A stretch of 64,000 bases of DNA from Panacagrimonas sp052389915 (GCA_052389915.1 JBQTHL010000046.1:43309-107308); one strand, 5' to 3'. Counted from the first letter of the stretch, positions 31,777-40,867 are shown. Notes: generated by a model from the letters alone, not told the origin. Translations and numbers: made by a program.

Positions 31777-31825
31777 CACTGCTCCAGTTCGGGGCGACAT
31801 GCCGAGTAAAGGGCTCGCGCGCTCA

Positions 31826-31840
31826 CGGCACGCTGCTTGC
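31826..31840 (+). promoter_or_regulatory. Sigma54-type promoter of the nitrate operon
   Basis: CGGCAC-GCTGC-TTGC has GG at 31827-31828 and GC at 31839-31840 with exactly ten bases between, and matches the TGGCAC-N5-TTGC consensus except at the first base. The predicted start is near 31852, immediately before the dual-hairpin leader. Confidence 0.7.
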
Positions 31841-31852
31841 TCTCCTTGAGAG

Positions 31853-31904
31853 GCGCGGTTAACGGCGATCGCGCGAGGTATCTCCGCGGGCAACGGCGAC
31901 CGCG
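31853..31904 (+). promoter_or_regulatory. ANTAR-type dual-hairpin leader of the nitrate operon
   Basis: Two adjacent hairpins carry the same hexaloop AACGGC (A1 and G4 as in ANTAR RNA targets). P1 is GCGCGGTT-AACGGC-GATCGCGC (31853-31874, eight pairs with two G-U). P2 is CGCGGGC-AACGGC-GACCGCG (31885-31904, six pairs with one G-A mismatch). NasT of either pair is the expected ligand. No U-run terminator follows; instead CCCT (31906-31909) could pair with AGGG of the ribosome-binding site (31926-31929). Confidence 0.75.
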
Positions 31905-31936
31905 ACCCTGTCATTAATCCTCAATAGGGAGCCGTC

Positions 31937-33289
31937 ATGTCCGTGCAGCCGTCCGATACCTCTCTGGTGAAAGCCACCAGCATCAAGCTCAACAGCTTGG
32001 CCACACCGCAGATGCGTGCCTTCCACCTTACCTGGATGGCCTTCTTCGTCTGCTTCTTCGCGTGGTTCGCCTGCGCGCCGCTGATGCCGGTCATCAAGGG
32101 CGTATTCGGGCTCACCAAGGATCAGATTGCCAACATCAATATCGCAGCGGTGGCGGTCACCATCCTGGTGCGACTGGTCATCGGCCCGATGTGCGACCGC
32201 TATGGTCCGCGCAAGGCCTACACCGCACTCTTGTTGATCGGAGCCATCCCGGTGTTCGGTGTGGCGTCGGCGCAGAGCTACGAGAGCTTCCTGTTCTTCC
32301 GCCTGGCCATCGGCGCCATCGGAGCGAGCTTCGTCATCACTCAGTACCACACCAGCGTGATGTTCGCGCCCAACGTGGTCGGCACCGCCAATGCCGCGGC
32401 AGCCGGCTGGGGTAATTCCGGCGGTGGTGCCACGCAATCGCTGATGCCGCTGGTGCTCGCCGCGTTGGTCAGCCTGGGAGTCGAACAGGCCTTCGGCTGG
32501 CGCATCGCCTTGCTGGTGCCGGGCGTGCTGATGCTGGTCATGGCAGTGCTGTACTGGAAGTACACGCAGGATTGCCCGGCCGGCAACTACGATACCTTGC
32601 GTGCCACCGGCCTGATGGTGGACGGAGGCAAAAAGGCCGGCTGGGTGAGTTTCAAGAAGGCCTGCTCCAATTACCGTGTATGGATGCTGTTCGTGACGTA
32701 CGCCGCCTGCTTCGGCGTGGAAATTTTCATCCACAACATCGCTTCGCTTTACTACGTGGACCGCTTCGGCTTATCGCTCAAGGCCGCCGGATTCGCGGCC
32801 GGCAGTTTCGGTCTGTTGGCGTTGTTCGCGCGTGCGCTGGGCGGCATGGCCTCGGATCGCATGGCCAAAACGCGCGGGCTCGACGGCCGCACCTTGCTGC
32901 TGTTCATGCTGATCATCGGCGAGGGCATAGCCTTGCTCTGGTGGTCGCAGATGGGTCATGTGGGGATCGCCATCGTGGCGATGCTGGTGTTCGGCCTGTT
33001 TACGCACATGGCCTGCGGCGCAACCTATGCGCTGGTGCCTTTCATCGATCGCAATGCTCTCGGTGGCGTCGCCGGAATCATCGGCGCTGGCGGTAACGTC
33101 GGCGCCGTCGCGGCCGGCTTTCTGATGAAGGGCACGGCGGACACGCAGCAGTGCCTGATGATTCTGGGCGGGCTGGTCACGGTTTCCGCGGTGTGTGCCA
33201 TCGCCGTGCGCTTCAGCAGCGAACACAAGACGCGAGAGCAGGCTTTGTACGAACAAGCGGTTGCAGATCGTGCCGGGCTCGTGGCCTGA
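31937..33289 (+). CDS. narK: Nitrate/nitrite transporter, NNP family
   Basis: Major-facilitator transporter of 450 residues with about twelve hydrophobic segments, importing nitrate (or exchanging nitrite). Nitrate-porter signatures are present: GWGNSGGGATQSLMPL near residue 155, the MFS loop IGPMCDRYGPRKAY near residue 90 and a second glycine-rich stretch GVAGIIGAGGNVGAVAAGF near residue 380. It is the first gene of narK-nirB-nirD-oxidoreductase-nasA. The start ATG has GGGAG six bases upstream. The leader carries the ANTAR-type hairpins. Confidence 0.93.
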   Translation: MSVQPSDTSLVKATSIKLNSLATPQMRAFHLTWMAFFVCFFAWFACAPLMPVIKGVFGLTKDQIANINIAAVAVTILVRLVIGPMCDRYGPRKAYTALLLIGAIPVFGVASAQSYESFLFFRLAIGAIGASFVITQYHTSVMFAPNVVGTANAAAAGWGNSGGGATQSLMPLVLAALVSLGVEQAFGWRIALLVPGVLMLVMAVLYWKYTQDCPAGNYDTLRATGLMVDGGKKAGWVSFKKACSNYRVWMLFVTYAACFGVEIFIHNIASLYYVDRFGLSLKAAGFAAGSFGLLALFARALGGMASDRMAKTRGLDGRTLLLFMLIIGEGIALLWWSQMGHVGIAIVAMLVFGLFTHMACGATYALVPFIDRNALGGVAGIIGAGGNVGAVAAGFLMKGTADTQQCLMILGGLVTVSAVCAIAVRFSSEHKTREQALYEQAVADRAGLVA

Positions 33290-33349
33290 GTCGGTGCCCA
33301 AGATTCACGCTGTTACTTAAATAAACAGAAGATCCCTGGAGTTAAGACG

Positions 33350-35998
33350 ATGAAGCTTCTGGTCATCGGGAACGGCATGGTCGGACACAAGCTGCTGGAG
33401 CAGCTTGCCGATGTGCAGAACCTGGAAATCACCGTGCTGTGCGAGGAGCCGCGTCCGGCTTACGACCGCGTGCACTTGTCGGATTTCTTCAGCGGCAAGA
33501 CCGCGGAAGATCTGTCCCTGGTCACGCCCGGATTTTTCGAGCGTGAAGGCCTGGTGCTGAAGCTCAACGCCAAGGCTGTGGGTATCGACCGCGCAGCGAA
33601 AACCGTCACTACTGCCACCGGCGAAACCGTTTCCTACGACAAGCTGGTGCTCGCCACCGGCTCGTATCCGTTCGTGCCGCCGGTGCCGGGGCGTGATCGT
33701 CCGGGCTGCCTGGTCTATCGCACCATCGAAGACCTGGAGGCGATGACCGAGTGGGGCAAGAAATCCAAGATCGGTGTCGTCATCGGCGGCGGGTTGCTGG
33801 GTCTGGAGTGCGCCAAGGCGCTGAAGGACATGGGGCTGCAAACGCACGTGGTCGAGTTCGCGCCGCGGCTGATGACGGTGCAGGTCGATGACATGGGCGG
33901 GCGCCTGTTGCGCCGCAAGATCGAGGCGCTCGGCGTCACCGTGCACACGCAGAAGAACACGCTGGAAATCGTCGATGGCGCCGGCATGGGAATCGGCGGT
34001 CGGCACAAGATGAAGTTCGCCGACGGCAGTGCGCTGGACACCGACATGATCGTGTTTTCCGCCGGCATTCGTCCGCGCGACGAACTGGCGCGTAGCGGCG
34101 GAATCACGATGGGCGAGCGCGGCGGCATCGTCATCAATAATTCCTGCCAGACCAGCGATCCGGATATCTACGCGATCGGGGAATGCGCGCTGTGGAGCGG
34201 CAAGATTTTCGGGCTGGTCGCGCCGGGGTATGACATGGCGCGAGTGGTGGCGTCGCAGCTTCTACACTCCTCTCCCCTTGCGGGAGAGGGGCAGGGGGAG
34301 AAGGGGCTCTCTCCTGCGAGCCCCCCTCTCCCCACCAGCGACTCCGTCGCTGGTCCTCCTCTCCCCCGCGAGGGGGGAGGGGAGTCGGTGCGGCCTGCGG
34401 CCGCGCAATTTCTTGGCGCCGACATGCGCACCAAGCTCAAGTTGCTCGGCGTGGACGTCGCCAGCATCGGCGACGCGATGGGTGCAACGCCGGGCTCGCT
34501 CAACTACCTGTTCAGCGATGAAGTCGCCGGCCACTACAAGAAGCTGGTGGTGAGCGCGGACAACAAGACCCTGCTCGGCGCGGTGCTGGTGGGCGAGGCC
34601 AACGATTACGGCTCGCTTTTGCAGCTTGCGCTCAATGCGATCCCGCTGCCCGCGCATCCGGAGGAGCTGATTCTTCCCGTGCGCGAAGGCGGATCGAAGA
34701 CCGGCATGGGCGTGGACCTGCTGCCCGACTCGGCGATGATCTGTTCCTGCAACAACGTCAACAAGGGCGTGCTGTGCGGCGCCATTGCCGACGGCGCGAC
34801 TTCGCTTGGCGCGCTGAAGAAGTGCACCAAGGCCGCGACGAGCTGCGGCGGTTGCGGGCCGCTGGTGAAGCAGGTGCTGGACGCGGAGCTGAAGAAGAGC
34901 GGCGTGCTGGTGCTCAATCACCTGTGCGAGCACTTCGCGCATTCGCGCCAGGAACTTTTTCACCTCATCAAGATCGGCAAGATCGCCACCTTCGATGATG
35001 CGGTAGCGAAGCACGGCAAGGGTCGCGGCTGCGACATTTGCAAGCCGACCGTGGCCTCTATTCTCGCCTCTGTGAATAACGAGTTCGTGCTCAAGCCGAA
35101 GCACGCGAGCACGCAGGACACCAACGACTACTACCTCGCGAATTTGCAGAAGGACGGCACGTACTCGGTGGTGCCGCGCATTCCGGGCGGCGAGATCACG
35201 CCGGAAAAACTCATCGTCATCGGCCGTGTGGCGCAGCGTTACGGGCTGTATACCAAGATTACCGGTGGCCAGCGCATCGATCTGTTCGGCGCGAGAGTCG
35301 ATCAGTTGCCGCTGATCTGGAAAGAACTCGTGGACGCCGGCTTCGAGTCCGGCCACGCCTACGGCAAGGCGCTGCGCACGGTGAAGTCCTGCGTGGGCTC
35401 GACCTGGTGCCGCTACGGCGTGCAGGACTCCGTGAGCATGGCCATCAAGGTCGAGGAGCGTTACCGCGGCATGCGCTCGCCGCACAAGCTCAAGATGGCC
35501 GTGTCGGGCTGCACGCGCGAATGCGCCGAGGCGCAGAGCAAGGACGTGGGCGTGATTGCCACCGAGAAGGGTTGGAATCTGTACGTCTGCGGCAACGGCG
35601 GCATGAAGCCGCGCCACGCCGATCTGCTGGCGTCCGATCTCGATGATGCGACCTTGGTGAAGTACATCGACCGTTTCTTCATGTTCTACATCCGCACCGG
35701 CGATCGTCTGCAGCGCACCTCGGTGTGGCTGGAGAACCTGGAAGGCGGCATCGACTACGTGCGCAAGGTCGTGTGCGAGGACTCGCTCGGCATAGGCCAC
35801 GAACTCGAAGCGGAAATGCAGAAGCTCGTGGACACCTACGAGTGCGAGTGGAAGAAGGCGATCAACACGCCGGAGACGCTGAAGCGCTTCCGGCATTTCG
35901 TGAACTCGCAGGAGCCGGACGCGAATATCCAGTTCGTCGACGAGCGCGGTCAGATCCGGCCGATGAGCCGGAAAGAAAAGACGGTGGAGAACGCTTGA
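33350..35998 (+). CDS. nirB: Assimilatory nitrite reductase large subunit with in-frame repeat insertion
   Basis: Cytoplasmic NADH-dependent reductase of nitrite to ammonium. The 882-residue product has an FAD/NAD-binding domain (IGNGMVGHKLLEQL, then VIGGGLLGLECAKAL). A BFD-type [2Fe-2S] domain follows near residues 463-515 (MICSCNNVNKG and TSCGGCGPL), and then the sirohaem/4Fe-4S module with CVGSTWC near residue 680 and CTRECAEAQ near residue 721. Between residues about 305 and 352 an insertion encoded by palindromic repeat DNA separates MARVVASQLL from AQFLGADM, which I expect to be nearly adjacent in relatives. The frame stays open. The stop overlaps the nirD start (TGATG). Confidence 0.94.
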   Translation: MKLLVIGNGMVGHKLLEQLADVQNLEITVLCEEPRPAYDRVHLSDFFSGKTAEDLSLVTPGFFEREGLVLKLNAKAVGIDRAAKTVTTATGETVSYDKLVLATGSYPFVPPVPGRDRPGCLVYRTIEDLEAMTEWGKKSKIGVVIGGGLLGLECAKALKDMGLQTHVVEFAPRLMTVQVDDMGGRLLRRKIEALGVTVHTQKNTLEIVDGAGMGIGGRHKMKFADGSALDTDMIVFSAGIRPRDELARSGGITMGERGGIVINNSCQTSDPDIYAIGECALWSGKIFGLVAPGYDMARVVASQLLHSSPLAGEGQGEKGLSPASPPLPTSDSVAGPPLPREGGGESVRPAAAQFLGADMRTKLKLLGVDVASIGDAMGATPGSLNYLFSDEVAGHYKKLVVSADNKTLLGAVLVGEANDYGSLLQLALNAIPLPAHPEELILPVREGGSKTGMGVDLLPDSAMICSCNNVNKGVLCGAIADGATSLGALKKCTKAATSCGGCGPLVKQVLDAELKKSGVLVLNHLCEHFAHSRQELFHLIKIGKIATFDDAVAKHGKGRGCDICKPTVASILASVNNEFVLKPKHASTQDTNDYYLANLQKDGTYSVVPRIPGGEITPEKLIVIGRVAQRYGLYTKITGGQRIDLFGARVDQLPLIWKELVDAGFESGHAYGKALRTVKSCVGSTWCRYGVQDSVSMAIKVEERYRGMRSPHKLKMAVSGCTRECAEAQSKDVGVIATEKGWNLYVCGNGGMKPRHADLLASDLDDATLVKYIDRFFMFYIRTGDRLQRTSVWLENLEGGIDYVRKVVCEDSLGIGHELEAEMQKLVDTYECEWKKAINTPETLKRFRHFVNSQEPDANIQFVDERGQIRPMSRKEKTVENA
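34265..34405 (+). repeat. Palindromic repeat cluster inserted in nirB
   Basis: About 141 bases, low in coding character, with three hairpins: CCTCTCCCC-TTG-CGGGAGAGG (34269-34289), CCAGCGAC-TCC-GTCGCTGG (34334-34352) and a C-rich/G-rich pair CCTCTCCCC-CGCG-AGGGGGGAGG (about 34358-34380). Its length, a multiple of three, keeps nirB in frame. The translation (SPLAGEGQGEKG and PPLPREGGG) is the usual translation of such intergenic repeats. Confidence 0.85.
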
Positions 35999-36351
35999 TG
36001 ACTTCGGGGCAAAAGTGGACGTTCGTCTGCGTGCTGGACGACATCGTCCCCAACACCGGCGTGTGCGCCAAGGTTGGCGCTGCGCAGGTCGCGGTGTTCC
36101 GCGTGGTGACCTCAGCGGGCGAGGAAGAAGGCGTGTTCGCGCTTGACAACCACGACCCGCGTTCCGGCGCCAACGTGATCTCGCGCGGCATCGTCGGCGA
36201 CATCGGCGGCGAGATGGTGGTGGCCTCGCCGGTCTACAAGAATCACTTCTGTCTCAAGTCCGGCCGCTGTCTGGAAGACGAGAGCTGGTCGGTACAGCCG
36301 TACGAGGTGCGCGTGTCGGATGAAGGGCTGGTTCTCGTACGCGAATCATGA
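35998..36351 (+). CDS. nirD: Nitrite reductase small subunit
   Basis: A 117-residue Rieske-fold partner of NirB. It starts MTSGQKWTFVCVLDDIVPNT at an ATG overlapping the nirB stop and ends in the next ATGA. Family blocks are GVCAKVGAAQVAVFRV, VFALDNHDPRSGANVISRGI and YKNHFCLKSGRCLED. As in other NirD proteins, the Rieske cluster ligands are missing, so it probably does not bind iron-sulphur. Confidence 0.93.
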   Translation: MTSGQKWTFVCVLDDIVPNTGVCAKVGAAQVAVFRVVTSAGEEEGVFALDNHDPRSGANVISRGIVGDIGGEMVVASPVYKNHFCLKSGRCLEDESWSVQPYEVRVSDEGLVLVRES

Positions 36352-37577
36352 GCGATACGCGCCAGCGGCTGGTGTGCGTCGGCAACGGCATGGCCGGCAT
36401 CCGCACGGTCGAGGAGGTGCTGAAGCTCGACCCCGCGCGTTTCGACATCACCGTGTTCGGCGCCGAGCCGCACGGCAATTACAACCGCATTCTCCTGTCG
36501 CCGGTGCTGGCGGGCGAGAAGCGCTTCGACGACATCGTGACGCACCCCCGCGAGTGGTATGTGCAGAACGGAATCAAGCTGCACGCGGGTGATCCGGTAG
36601 TTTCCATCGACCGCACGCGCAGGATCGTGAAGTCGCGCGATGGCGTCGAAGTAGCCTACGACCGCCTGCTGCTGGCCACCGGATCCAAGCCGTTTGTGAT
36701 TCCGGTGCCGGGCCACAAGCTGCCCGGCGTGATCGCGTTTCGCGACATCAACGACGTGGAGTTGATGCTCGCAGCAGCGCGCAATCACAAGAAAGCGGTC
36801 GTGATTGGAGGTGGCTTGCTGGGTCTTGAGGCCGCGAACGGCCTGATGCGCCAGGGCATGCAGGTCACGGTGGTGCACGTGATGGACAGTCTGATGGAGC
36901 GCCAGCTCGACAAGCCCGCGGCGGGTCTGCTCCAGACCGCGCTCGAACGTCGCGGCCTGCGCTTCATGCTGGAAGCAAACACCGCCGAGATCGTCGGCAC
37001 GGAACGCGTGACCGCGGTGCGCTTCAAGGACGGCACCGAGATCGAGTCCGACCTCGTGGTGATGGCTGTCGGTATACGTCCGAATTTCGAACTGGCCAAG
37101 AGCGCCGGCCTGCATTGCGAGCGCGCACTCGTGGTCGACGATACCTTGCAAAGCCTGTCCGATCCTCGCGTGTACGCGGTGGGCGAGTGCGTGCAGCATC
37201 GCAAGAACACCTACGGCCTGGTTGCGCCGCTGTACGAGCAGGCGCGGGTCTGTGCCGCGCACCTGACCGGCTTCGGCCATAGCCGCTATCCGGGTTCTGT
37301 GACGTCGACCAAGCTCAAGGTCACAGGTATCGATTTATTTTCGGCCGGCGATTTTCTGGGCGGCGCCGACACTGAAGACCTCGTGTTCCGCGATCCGAAA
37401 CGCGGCGTATACAAGCGGCTTGTGCTCAAGGGCTCGCGCGTGGTCGGCGCCGTGCTGTACGGCGAGGTCAAGGACGGTCCCTGGTATTTTGAGCTGATGC
37501 AGAAGCGCGTGGACGTAACAAGGTTCCGCTCGCGCCTGATGTTCGGCCGCGCGTACTGCGAGCCCCAGGCGGCTTGA
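36348..37577 (+). CDS. NAD(P)/FAD oxidoreductase, NirB N-domain-like
   Basis: A 409-residue flavoprotein resembling the first half of NirB: RLVCVGNGMAGIRTVEEVL at the N-terminus, GNYNRILLSPVLAGEKRFDD, the second dinucleotide fold AVVIGGGLLGLEAANGL near residue 147, and VYAVGECVQHR. Its place between nirD and the nitrate reductase gene suggests that it passes electrons from NAD(P)H to the nitrate reductase, like NasB/NasC-type partners elsewhere. It carries no iron-sulphur domain; the reductase next door has a BFD-type one, so the pair may share the electron path. ATGA overlaps nirD. Confidence 0.85.
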   Translation: MSDTRQRLVCVGNGMAGIRTVEEVLKLDPARFDITVFGAEPHGNYNRILLSPVLAGEKRFDDIVTHPREWYVQNGIKLHAGDPVVSIDRTRRIVKSRDGVEVAYDRLLLATGSKPFVIPVPGHKLPGVIAFRDINDVELMLAAARNHKKAVVIGGGLLGLEAANGLMRQGMQVTVVHVMDSLMERQLDKPAAGLLQTALERRGLRFMLEANTAEIVGTERVTAVRFKDGTEIESDLVVMAVGIRPNFELAKSAGLHCERALVVDDTLQSLSDPRVYAVGECVQHRKNTYGLVAPLYEQARVCAAHLTGFGHSRYPGSVTSTKLKVTGIDLFSAGDFLGGADTEDLVFRDPKRGVYKRLVLKGSRVVGAVLYGEVKDGPWYFELMQKRVDVTRFRSRLMFGRAYCEPQAA

Positions 37578-40255
37578 TGGACGGCAGCGCGCCACCGGGC
37601 GTGGTCAAGACGACGTGCCCTTATTGCGGCACGGGCTGTGGCGTGGACGTGCGCGTTTCCGGCGACAATGTGGAAGTGGCGGGTGACGAAACGCACCCAA
37701 CCAATTACGGTCGGCTCTGTGTGAAAGGAGCGGCGCTGGGAGATACGGTGGGGCCGCAGGGGCGCTTGCTGCATCCCTCCGTTGACGGGGCTCGCGTGTC
37801 CTGGGACATAGCTCTGGATCATGTCGCTATCCGCTTCCAGAGCATCATCCGCGAGCACGGCCCGCATGCCGTGGCCTGGTACGTTTCCGGCCAGTTGCTG
37901 ACCGAGGATTACTACGTCGCCAACAAGCTCGCGAAAGGCTTTGTCGGCACCGCCAACATCGACACCAACTCGCGCCTGTGCATGTCGTCTGCCGTCGCGG
38001 GTCACAAGCGCGCCTTCGGCGAAGACATCGTGCCGGTGTCCTACGAGGACCTGGAGCTCGCCGACCTGATCGTGCTGGTCGGCTCCAATACCGCGTGGTG
38101 TCATCCGATTCTGTTTCAGCGCATCGTCAAGGAAAAAGAACGTCGACCGGAAATGAAGCTGGTCGTCATCGACCCGCGCCGCACCGCGACCACCGAGATG
38201 GCGGACCTGCACCTGCCGCTACGGCCGGGCACGGACGTGTGGCTGTTCAACGGCCTGCTGTCATTCCTGCACCAGCACGGCTTGGTCGATACGGCATTCG
38301 TCGAGAATCACACCATGGGTCTGGCGCGTGCCATGGCTATCGCCGACAACACTGCGGGCGATGTTCGCTCCGTGGCCGCGCAATGCAAGGTTCAGGAGAG
38401 TGCGCTCGCAGAGTTCTACCGGATGTTCGCGCGCACCGACAAGGTCATCACGGCCTTCTCGATGGGCGTGAACCAGTCCGGCGCCGGCACCGACAAGGTC
38501 AACAGCATCATCAACTGTCATCTGCTGAGCGGGCGCATCGGCAAACCCGGCGCGGGGCCGTTCTCCATCACCGGTCAGCCCAATGCGATGGGCGGCCGCG
38601 AAGTCGGCGGCCTGTCCAACATGCTCGCCGCGCACATGGACATCGACAACCCGGCTCACCGCGGCATCGTGCGCGAGTTCTGGCAGAGCCCGACCATCGC
38701 CGACAAGCCCGGCCTGAAAGCCGTGGACTTGTTTGACGCCATCGACGAAGGCAAGGTGAAAGCGGTCTGGATCATGGCGACCAATCCGGTCGTGAGCCTG
38801 CCGGACGCCGACAAGGTCAAGCGCGCGCTAGCGAAGTGCGAACTGGTGATCGTGTCCGACGTGATGGCCAATACCGACACCACCGCGTTCGCGCACGTGC
38901 TGCTGCCCGCTCAGGGCTGGGGCGAGAAGGACGGCACCGTCACCAACTCCGAGCGCTGCATCTCGCGCCTGCGCGCGTTCCTGCCGCCGATGGGCGAAGC
39001 GAAGCCCGACTGGTGGGCGCTGGCGGAAGTGGGCAAGCGCTGGGGACACGCGGAGCACTTTACGTACGCGGGCGCGCACGAGGTGTTCGACGAGCACGCG
39101 CGACTCTCGGGTTTCAGAAACGATGAGACCACGCCGCGCTACTTCGATATCTCCGGCATGACGGGACTCGACAAGTCCGGCTTCGACGGAATCCAGCCGA
39201 TTCGCTGGCCGGTGGCACCGTCTTCGAAATCGCACGCCGTATTCGCCGACGGCCGCTTCTACACACCGGATCGCAAGGCGCGCTTCGTCGCCATCAAGCC
39301 GCGCATGCCCGCGCATCTGCTGGATGAGGACTATCCGCTCTCTCTCAACACCGGCCGCGTGCGCGACCACTGGCACACCATGACGCGCACGGGTCTATCG
39401 CCGCGCCTTGCCTCGCACGTCGCCGAGCCCTTCGTGGATATTCATCCGAGCGACGCACTGCTCTGCGGCGTGCGCGAAGACCAACTCGCGCGGGTCACGT
39501 CCAGGTGGGGCAGTTGCGTGGTGCGCGTGCGCATGTCCGGCGAGATGTCGCGCAAGAGCGTGTTCGTGCCCATCCACTGGAACGCACAGTTCGCGTCAGA
39601 CGGTCGCGTGGGAAAGCTGGTCAACCCGGTGGTCGATCCGGTTTCGGGCGAACCCGAGTTCAAGCACACGCCGGTCCGCGTGGAGCCCTTCATGGTGTCC
39701 TGGCACGGCTTCGCGCTTAGCCGCAGCGCCTCGCCGATGGATGATGCTTCTTGGTGGACGCGCATCACCGGTGCCGGCTTCACGCGCTATGAAATCGCCG
39801 GTCGCGGCCAGAACATCGAATGGGCACAGCGTGGACGCGCGATGCTCGGCGTGGTCGATGTGGAAGCCGACTGGCTCGAATACGAAGACCGCAGCGCGGG
39901 CGTGTATCGCGGCGCGCTGATCGTGGACGACCGCATCGCTGCCTGCGTCTTCATCTCCCCGCGACCCGACCTGCCTTCACGCGCCTGGCTGTCCGGGTTG
40001 TTCGACAAGGAACGTCTCGAAGACGTGGACCGCATGGGCCTGCTCGTGGGCGAGCCCTTCGAGCACGGCGCCGATACCGGCGCCACCGTCTGCTCGTGCT
40101 TCGGCATCGGACGCAAGACCATCGAGCAAGCCATCCGCAAACAGGGCTGCCACACGCCCAAGGCGTTGGGCGAGAAACTCAAGTGCGGCACCAACTGCGG
40201 CTCCTGCGTGGCGGAACTCAAGAGCATCATCGCGCAGACGCTGGCGCCGGCCTGA
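37577..40255 (+). CDS. nasA: Assimilatory nitrate reductase catalytic subunit
   Basis: Molybdopterin-guanine-dinucleotide enzyme reducing nitrate to nitrite in the cytoplasm; 892 residues from ATG at 37577 (overlapping the previous TGA). The N-terminal 4Fe-4S site is CPYCGTGCGVDV (Cys14, 17, 21) plus GRLCVKG. The Mo-ligand region is near SRLCMSSAVAG and the substrate-channel block is QSGAGTDKVNSIINCHLLSG. A C-terminal BFD-type [2Fe-2S] domain follows (TVCSCFGIGRKT, then CGTNCGSC), as in Klebsiella-type NasA. It is the last gene of the operon. Confidence 0.94.
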   Translation: MDGSAPPGVVKTTCPYCGTGCGVDVRVSGDNVEVAGDETHPTNYGRLCVKGAALGDTVGPQGRLLHPSVDGARVSWDIALDHVAIRFQSIIREHGPHAVAWYVSGQLLTEDYYVANKLAKGFVGTANIDTNSRLCMSSAVAGHKRAFGEDIVPVSYEDLELADLIVLVGSNTAWCHPILFQRIVKEKERRPEMKLVVIDPRRTATTEMADLHLPLRPGTDVWLFNGLLSFLHQHGLVDTAFVENHTMGLARAMAIADNTAGDVRSVAAQCKVQESALAEFYRMFARTDKVITAFSMGVNQSGAGTDKVNSIINCHLLSGRIGKPGAGPFSITGQPNAMGGREVGGLSNMLAAHMDIDNPAHRGIVREFWQSPTIADKPGLKAVDLFDAIDEGKVKAVWIMATNPVVSLPDADKVKRALAKCELVIVSDVMANTDTTAFAHVLLPAQGWGEKDGTVTNSERCISRLRAFLPPMGEAKPDWWALAEVGKRWGHAEHFTYAGAHEVFDEHARLSGFRNDETTPRYFDISGMTGLDKSGFDGIQPIRWPVAPSSKSHAVFADGRFYTPDRKARFVAIKPRMPAHLLDEDYPLSLNTGRVRDHWHTMTRTGLSPRLASHVAEPFVDIHPSDALLCGVREDQLARVTSRWGSCVVRVRMSGEMSRKSVFVPIHWNAQFASDGRVGKLVNPVVDPVSGEPEFKHTPVRVEPFMVSWHGFALSRSASPMDDASWWTRITGAGFTRYEIAGRGQNIEWAQRGRAMLGVVDVEADWLEYEDRSAGVYRGALIVDDRIAACVFISPRPDLPSRAWLSGLFDKERLEDVDRMGLLVGEPFEHGADTGATVCSCFGIGRKTIEQAIRKQGCHTPKALGEKLKCGTNCGSCVAELKSIIAQTLAPA

Positions 40256-40327
40256 GCACCTCGATTGCGGCTTCAAGAGACCTTCAACGGCGACTTGGCG
40301 CCAAAAGCGGCAGTTAATGAACGACCG

Positions 40328-40867
40328 CTATCGGCGGGCGGCTCGATCAGACACGGGCACGCTCGATCGCTCACGCGTCCGACGGACGGGTTTTTCCTCA
40401 GAGGGCTCGCGGTCTAGCTTCGCCAGCTTACGCATGCCTTGGAACAGTTCGTTCCACATCGGATCGCCGAGCCGCTGACGTAGGTCCTCCTGAGCCTTCT
40501 GCCATCGCGGAATCGTCTTCTTCAGCGAAGCGAAGCCTTTATCCGTCAGGCGAACCATCCGCTTTCGGAGGTCGTCCGCACCGACAACCTCGATGTGCCT
40601 GGAGCGCTCGAGGATCTGCACGTTACGGGTCAGCGTGGTGCGGTCTGTCTCCAGATTCTGCGCCAGCCGCGAGAGCGTGATCTCGCCAAAGTAATAGAGC
40701 CGGATCAGCAGAGACAGCTGCGCGATGCCGATATCGGAATCGCCGAGATGCTCGGTGTAGAGCTTGGTGATGGTTCGGTTCGCGGATCGAACCTGCTCGG
40801 CAAAACAGACATGTCGCTTCGTCCGCACGTCTTCCAGGAACGGGAGGTGGTAGCGCTTGGCGTTCAT
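40328..40867 (-). CDS. MarR-family transcriptional regulator
   Basis: A 179-residue winged-helix regulator starting MNAKRYHLPFLEDVRTKRHV. The MarR core is visible: IAQLSLLIRLYYFGEITLSR, then AQNLETDRTTLTRNVQILER and the wing with DDLRKRMVRLTDKG. The C-terminus is basic. It is divergent from the molybdenum oxidoreductase gene, and a perfect palindrome lies four bases upstream of its start, suggesting autorepression and control of the neighbour. The ligand is unknown. Confidence 0.88.
   Translation of the reverse strand: MNAKRYHLPFLEDVRTKRHVCFAEQVRSANRTITKLYTEHLGDSDIGIAQLSLLIRLYYFGEITLSRLAQNLETDRTTLTRNVQILERSRHIEVVGADDLRKRMVRLTDKGFASLKKTIPRWQKAQEDLRQRLGDPMWNELFQGMRKLAKLDREPSEEKPVRRTRERSSVPVSDRAARR

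Noticed and set aside
34262..35896. Minus-strand open frame of 544 codons within nirB
   Set aside because: Antisense shadow of nirB with typical high-GC composition; no start signals or domain.
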